A program made the translations under genes and the position numbers. Shown in pieces: positions 61,301-64,000 of a stretch of 64,000 nucleotides of DNA. Under the pieces are notes generated by a model that searched no databases, was not told the DNA's origin, and saw only the letters and a program-made list of their open reading frames with translations. How positions within the stretch are numbered: position 1 is the stretch's first letter; every line of letters starts with the position of its first letter. Origin of the DNA: Clostridia bacterium (GTDB lineage Bacteria > Bacillota > Clostridia > TANB77 > CAG-508); NCBI GenBank assembly GCA_017625035.1, contig JAGALX010000027.1, positions 1 through 64,000 of the forward strand. The letters run 5' to 3'.

Positions 61301-63422
61301 TATTTCTGCAAGTCCTATGCCAGATAATAATGAATATTATATAAAATATGGGTTAGGTTATGCAAAATATATACACTCAAATAATAATATAGATCAAGAA
61401 GTAGAGGTGTTTATACCAAAAGATGATTCTGTAAAAGTAAATTTAATTCATTTAAAAAATCTTTTACCACAAAAAAGAAAAGTGAAATTAGTATATTATA
61501 CTAAAATGGTTTTAGGAGAAGATGATTTAATAAATAATGGATATATAGATTTAAAATTTGATTCAAAAAGTAATACAATAATTGCAAGAAATATTATAAA
61601 TAATGATTTTAAAAATTATGTTTATATTTCTTCAAGTGAGCAAATAAAATCATATACTGGAAGTAAAAAAGAATTTTTTGGAGATGGAAATTTATCTAAT
61701 CCAGATGGTGTTAAAATTTCAAAATTCTCAAATATTAATTCATTAAATTGTGATAATATAATAGCTTTAAATATAGAAATAGATTTAGAAACCTTAGAGC
61801 ATAAGGACATTGCATTAGTAATAGGTGCAGAGGATAGTATAATTGATTGCAAAAATATGGCATATAAATATAGCAAAATAGATAGTTGTTATCGTGAATA
61901 TGATATTGTTAGAAGATACTGGGGGAATTTAATTAATAAACTTGTTGTAAAAACTCCAAATGAGTCAATGAATATAATGGTAAATGGATGGTTAATGTAT
62001 CAAACTTTATGTAGTAGACTTTTAGGAAGAACAGGATACTATCAATCTGGTGGGGCATTTGGATTTAGAGATCAGCTTCAAGATGTAATGTGTTTAAAAT
62101 ATATTGATTCTGAATTTACTAAAAATCAAATAATTAAGCATAGTGAACATCAATTTATAGAAGGAGATGTTCTACACTGGTGGCATGAAGAAACCAAAAG
62201 AGGAATAAGAACTAGGTTTTCAGATGATTTATTATGGCTTCCATATGTTACAGCAGATTATATAGAATTTACAAATGATTATTCAATTTTAGATATAGAA
62301 ACAAATTATTTAACTGGTGATTTACTAGAAAACGGAGTAGATGAAAGATACGATTTATATAATGCATCTGAAATAAAAGAAGATATATACAATCATTGTA
62401 TTAGAGCAATAAAAAAATCTTGCAATTTTGGAGAGCATGGATTACCAAAAATAGGATCTGGAGATTGGAATGACGGATTTAGTACAGTTGGAAACAAAGG
62501 AAATGGCGAAAGTGTGTGGCTTGGATTTTTCTTATATGATGTATTCAATAAATTTATAAATTTATGTGATTATAAAAAAGATGAAGAAAATAAAGTCTAT
62601 TTTATGGAAGTATCAGAAAAATTAAAGAAAGCACTAAATACCGAGGCTTGGGATGGAAGATGGTATAAAAGAGCTTATTGTGATGATGGAAATGTTTTAG
62701 GAACAATTCATAATCAAGAATGTAGAATAGATAGCATTGCCCAAAGTTGGGCTGTAATATCAAATGCAGGAGATAATGATAAAAAATATATTGCAATGGA
62801 AAGTTTAGAAAATCATCTAATTGATAGAAATAATGGAATTATAAAATTATTAGATCCGCCTTTTGAAAACAGTAATTTGAATCCAGGATATATAAAAGCA
62901 TATTTACCTGGGACAAGAGAAAATGGTGGGCAATACACACATGCTGCCATTTGGACAATAATTGCAGAATCTATATTAGGATTTGGTGATAAAGCAGTTG
63001 ATTTATATAAAATGATAAATCCAATAGAACATTCAAAAACAAAAGAATTATCAAACAAATATAAAGTAGAGCCATATGTTATTGCAGCAGATGTATACGG
63101 AGCCAGCAATTTAGCTGGTTCAGGAGGATGGACTTGGTATACAGGATCTGCCAGCTGGTATTATATATGTGCTATAAAATATATATTGGGATTAAAAATT
63201 GAAAATGGTATGCTAAGTATGAACCCTTGTATATCAAGTGATTGGAGTGAATATGAAATAAGATACAAATTTGGAGAAAGTATTTATAATATAAAGGTAA
63301 AAAATCCAAATAGAAAATGTAGTGGAGTAGATAAGTTTTATTTTAATGGTAATGAAATTAGTGATAAAATAATTAAATTAGAGGATAATAGGTTAGTAAA
63401 TGAGATAGAAATAATAATGTAA
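55344..63422 (+). CDS. Cyclic beta-1,2-glucan synthase-like protein (GT84-GH94)
   Basis: A giant 2692-residue multidomain membrane enzyme. The order is an N-terminal soluble region (1-390), membrane helices (about 395-445), a GT84-type glucosyltransferase with D618-S-D620 and a later HRWIRGDYQ-type motif (about 770), a further helix cluster (about 800-980), a glycoamylase-like domain (SEARQTSLVAIAKKDV, about 1165, and WSGTAFEYLMP), and two C-terminal GH94 phosphorylase-type parts with GSGDWNDG (about 2372-2379) and GSGGWTWYTGSASWYY (about 2590-2605). This is the NdvB/Cgs layout that makes and trims cyclic or linear beta-1,2-glucan. TTG start after AAGGAGTGG. Confidence 0.88.
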   Translation: MKSKYKILKIGGALLDSYQLENYLQKLAADQILKSKSDKITYPIPRVKENLKFISDVYNFLNEDLKNKIPIHPAGEWILDNFYIIEKNAKMIIKDLNIKKYVNFVGIANGPNKGFARVYVLAKEIISYTDGKINGENLEQYLRAYQNKKTLSMEELWSIGTFLQISLIEKIRIICEKIYLSQMQKRKVENIVSRLVEFNNNPVFKAPAVYNLKIEESVESKYPFIEYMSYRLKKYGKKAYSYLEILEEQVNKMGSTILDCINREHFDIAAKKISVGNAIMCINALNRLNFVEIFNNINGVEEVLKQDPAKIYDKMDYKTKEYYRSVIEKMSKKTKISELYIAQKCLELAENECKKNGTESKKSHVGYYLIYDGKNELYACLLNKKNKCTNKKIKAKFYIEGISILSIILSCIIGWYLNIKINQFFIPFLIFLLLIIPLKNIIIKIIQYISGKIVKPKLIPKLDFYNGIPEEYSTMVVIPTIVKNKEKVEEIMKKLEVFYMANKSENIYFTLLGDCSSSKKENEEFDDEVIKSGTELCEKLNNKYPDEKYPKFNFIYRKRTWNNSENCYLGWERKRGLLTQFNEYILGNSNNCFAANTFETAKTENKKIPNIKYIITLDSDTNLVLNTGLELIGAMAHILNRPVLNENKTLVIDGYGIMQPRVGIGLLEARKSIFTKIFSGLAGTDSYTNAISDFYYDNFAEGIFTGKGIYDLQIFSEVLKGEIPENTVLSHDLLEGCYVRCGLASDIVLMDGYPSSYNAYKTRLHRWIRGDYQILSWILKDRLNILSKYKIIDNINRSLSEICVVLLLFVNLLIQSKTVTTLAIVSIIIPYILDFINKVLYKKNGEFNQKKYSKEINGIGAIILKIIIDISLIPDKAFLSISAGVKSLYRIIKSKKHLLEWTTAEEAEKLSKSGVLPYYLNMVPNIILGAGIFTGGWYINNILYMLIGILWLISPIIMNYISKPITEKNKYEELNKEDQKYILEVGSRTWKFFKETITEEGNFLPPDNYQENRKQKVVFRTSSTNIGLGLLSVVASYDLGYEDKENTINLLEKMIRTIEKLQKWNGHLYNWYNTKTLEPLIPRYISSVDSGNFVGYLYVLKQFLIKENDNDEKFKPLINSVDNIINNTDFSKLFDEKNGLFSIGYNIEDNKMTDSYYDLLASEARQTSLVAIAKKDVSAKHWKNLSRTLTILNKYKGLISWSGTAFEYLMPSINIKRYPNSLLDESCKFLIMSQIEYAKKLGITWGISESAFNLKDFNGNYQYKAFGIPWLGLKRGLADEMVVSSYGTILAINDIPTQVIKNLKVLQESGMYDKYGFYESIDYTPSRVEKGKNFSVVKTYMAHHQGLILLSIDNLVKNNIFQDRFFENPEIEAVDILLQERMPDNVIITKEKKEKVEKIKYIDYDYYAERIFDKKNEDINEFNLISNNDYSILIDKNGNGYSKYKNKIINRYKETDDNNQGIYFFIKNIKSKKIWSSANLNYLDKSEKYTTSFFPDKSKFSRVDENIKTTVSVVIAPEDPVEIRKIDLKNIGNEDEILEVSSIIEPVISSASQDHAHKAFNNLFLSFEIQDGIIIAKRKFRDDSENDLYLAVGLYSEDSITGEMEYELDRKNLYGRQNFGIPNLIKNSKPFSKKVESTTNPIIAYRSSIEVKSNKNSSLSLIISASENKEEVIQNVKKYMNCENIERAINLSRAQIEAKIQYLGIHGKDVSLYQRILSHMLIKCGNKDLKIDENMIYKTSELWKFGISGDNLILLATVKDIAEIEIVENLVKAFEYYKIQNMPVDLVIINEEKESYENYVKDAISEIIGNHNLLNINSNGKIFVLNNISKQDKELLKIRANLMLLGSYGKIGLQLDEYDYEYSKTLKNIKYQKKNNYSDNIISANNNSNNKINFEGLKYFNEYGGFSNDGKEYIINVNKNEKLPLAWSHILANKKFGTVLTDGMGGYTWYKNSRLNRITSWSNDPVQDSQSEVIYLQDLENKNSWSISASPMPDNNEYYIKYGLGYAKYIHSNNNIDQEVEVFIPKDDSVKVNLIHLKNLLPQKRKVKLVYYTKMVLGEDDLINNGYIDLKFDSKSNTIIARNIINNDFKNYVYISSSEQIKSYTGSKKEFFGDGNLSNPDGVKISKFSNINSLNCDNIIALNIEIDLETLEHKDIALVIGAEDSIIDCKNMAYKYSKIDSCYREYDIVRRYWGNLINKLVVKTPNESMNIMVNGWLMYQTLCSRLLGRTGYYQSGGAFGFRDQLQDVMCLKYIDSEFTKNQIIKHSEHQFIEGDVLHWWHEETKRGIRTRFSDDLLWLPYVTADYIEFTNDYSILDIETNYLTGDLLENGVDERYDLYNASEIKEDIYNHCIRAIKKSCNFGEHGLPKIGSGDWNDGFSTVGNKGNGESVWLGFFLYDVFNKFINLCDYKKDEENKVYFMEVSEKLKKALNTEAWDGRWYKRAYCDDGNVLGTIHNQECRIDSIAQSWAVISNAGDNDKKYIAMESLENHLIDRNNGIIKLLDPPFENSNLNPGYIKAYLPGTRENGGQYTHAAIWTIIAESILGFGDKAVDLYKMINPIEHSKTKELSNKYKVEPYVIAADVYGASNLAGSGGWTWYTGSASWYYICAIKYILGLKIENGMLSMNPCISSDWSEYEIRYKFGESIYNIKVKNPNRKCSGVDKFYFNGNEISDKIIKLEDNRLVNEIEIIM

Positions 63423-63447
63423 AAGTTTTAGAGGGAATTTTGGGGGC

Positions 63448-63575
63448 TGGGATTTGGGGACGGTTCTCTTTTCCCATTTTTTGGAATTGGGGACAGTGCA
63501 CATTGTGGACGTGAAAAAATTTTAAGACTGTCCCAAATTCCAAAAATGGGAAAAGAGAACCGTCCCCAAATCCCA
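63448..63575. repeat. REP-like unit F (near-perfect foldback)
   Basis: Arms 63448-63497 and 63527-63575, about 49 bases with one indel and minor differences, carry GGGGACGGTTCTCTTTTCCC. The loop contains GCACATTGTGGACGTG, the core of the other subtype. Confidence 0.88.
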
Positions 63576-63665
63576 CCTCAAAAAAATTCCTAAAAAACTT
63601 GTATTAAATTATTTATTATGATATAAATATTAGTAGTTAAATTATATAGAAGGGGAGGGCTTTCA

Positions 63666-64000
63666 TTGGAAAATAGCGAAGAAAATAGCAAAGAAAAGAT
63701 AAGAGAAAAGTTAATAAAAGAAAAAAGCAAAAAAACAGTTTTAGTAGTTGATGATGAAAAGCCAATTGTAGATATATTAGTATATAATTTAAAAAAAGAG
63801 GGCTATAACACATTAGAAGCAAATGATGGCGAAGAAGCTATAAAAATTGTTAGTGAAAAAAGACCAGATTTAGTCTTATTAGATATAATGTTACCAAAAA
63901 TGGATGGCTTAACTGTATGTCAAAGAATAAGACATAATTACAATATACCAATTATAATGTTATCTGCAAAAGATGAAGAAATTGACAAAATATTAGGATT
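63666..64000 (+). CDS. WalR/PhoP-like response regulator, partial at window end
   Basis: The first 111 codons, running off the window. After a charged 25-residue leader (unusual), a receiver domain follows: [20 protein letters not shown] (acidic pair DD), phospho-acceptor Asp in [14 protein letters not shown] and [10 protein letters not shown] (switch Ser/Lys region). This is the OmpR/WalR type; the DNA-binding domain is beyond the end. TTG 63666 follows AAGGGGAGGG. It lies directly downstream of a REP-like foldback. Confidence 0.85.
   Translation, partial: MENSEENSKEKIREKLIKEKSKKTVLVVDDEKPIVDILVYNLKKEGYNTLEANDGEEAIKIVSEKRPDLVLLDIMLPKMDGLTVCQRIRHNYNIPIIMLSAKDEEIDKILG

Overview
The window is AT-rich DNA from a low-G+C Gram-positive bacterium, most likely an uncultured gut-type member of the Clostridia. 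The support is the strong Shine-Dalgarno sites, TTG/GTG starts, TTGACA/TATAAT promoters, hairpin-plus-T terminators, GatCAB, MraZ/RsmH, a rodA-linked minDE pair, a four-subunit pyruvate:ferredoxin oxidoreductase and an ECF sigma/DUF4179 pair. No rRNA or CRISPR array is visible.

Layout. (1) 1-1.7 kb: two tandem DUF4190 membrane proteins, a hairpin-rich non-coding patch, and tRNA-Ser(UGA), tRNA-Gly(GCC) and tRNA-Cys(GCA). (2) 1.65-17.3 kb: an integrative element at the 3' end of tRNA-Cys. It has an integrase with a Cys-rich N-terminus, a repressor/excisionase divergent switch with operators inside both promoter spacers, a TOPRIM primase, a Cys-motif protein, an SF2 helicase, a serine recombinase, and cargo that includes an FGE-fold surface protein, a GIY-YIG protein and a HEPN-motif protein. 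No capsid, terminase or conjugation genes are present, so it resembles a phage satellite or integrated replicon. (3) 17.3-20.9 kb: two further modules bounded by the same attachment-type sequences but without an integrase. One holds a candidate type I toxin-antitoxin locus and a GNAT acetyltransferase; the other holds DinD and a frameshifted HEPN protein. (4) 21-23.1 kb: a graveyard of phage-type genes (ORF6N-PLD, HAD, truncated RhuM) punctuated by three copies of a 13-bp repeat. (5) 23.4-36.7 kb: chromosomal core with a GHMP kinase, mraZ-rsmH-ftsL (rsmH is frameshifted in this sequence), gatCAB, rplI, dnaB, tilS and ftsH. (6) 37-46.3 kb: an ECF sigma factor, its probable anti-sigma partner, and envelope proteins. 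Four promoters here share an identical two-block ECF motif. A cohesin-like/dockerin surface cluster is embedded in this region. (7) 46.4-64 kb: porGDAB, minD-minE-rodA, dusB, a GerS-like protein, an orphan MazF, a Phd antitoxin remnant, a 2692-residue cyclic beta-1,2-glucan synthase-like enzyme, and the start of a WalR-like response regulator.

Six copies of a foldback REP-like repeat family lie between core genes from 27.9 kb onward. I saw none in the island at 1.6-23 kb, which agrees with the island being foreign. Three genes (rsmH, the split HEPN gene, the ORF6N gene) carry single-base frameshifts, so raw reads should be checked before calling them biological.
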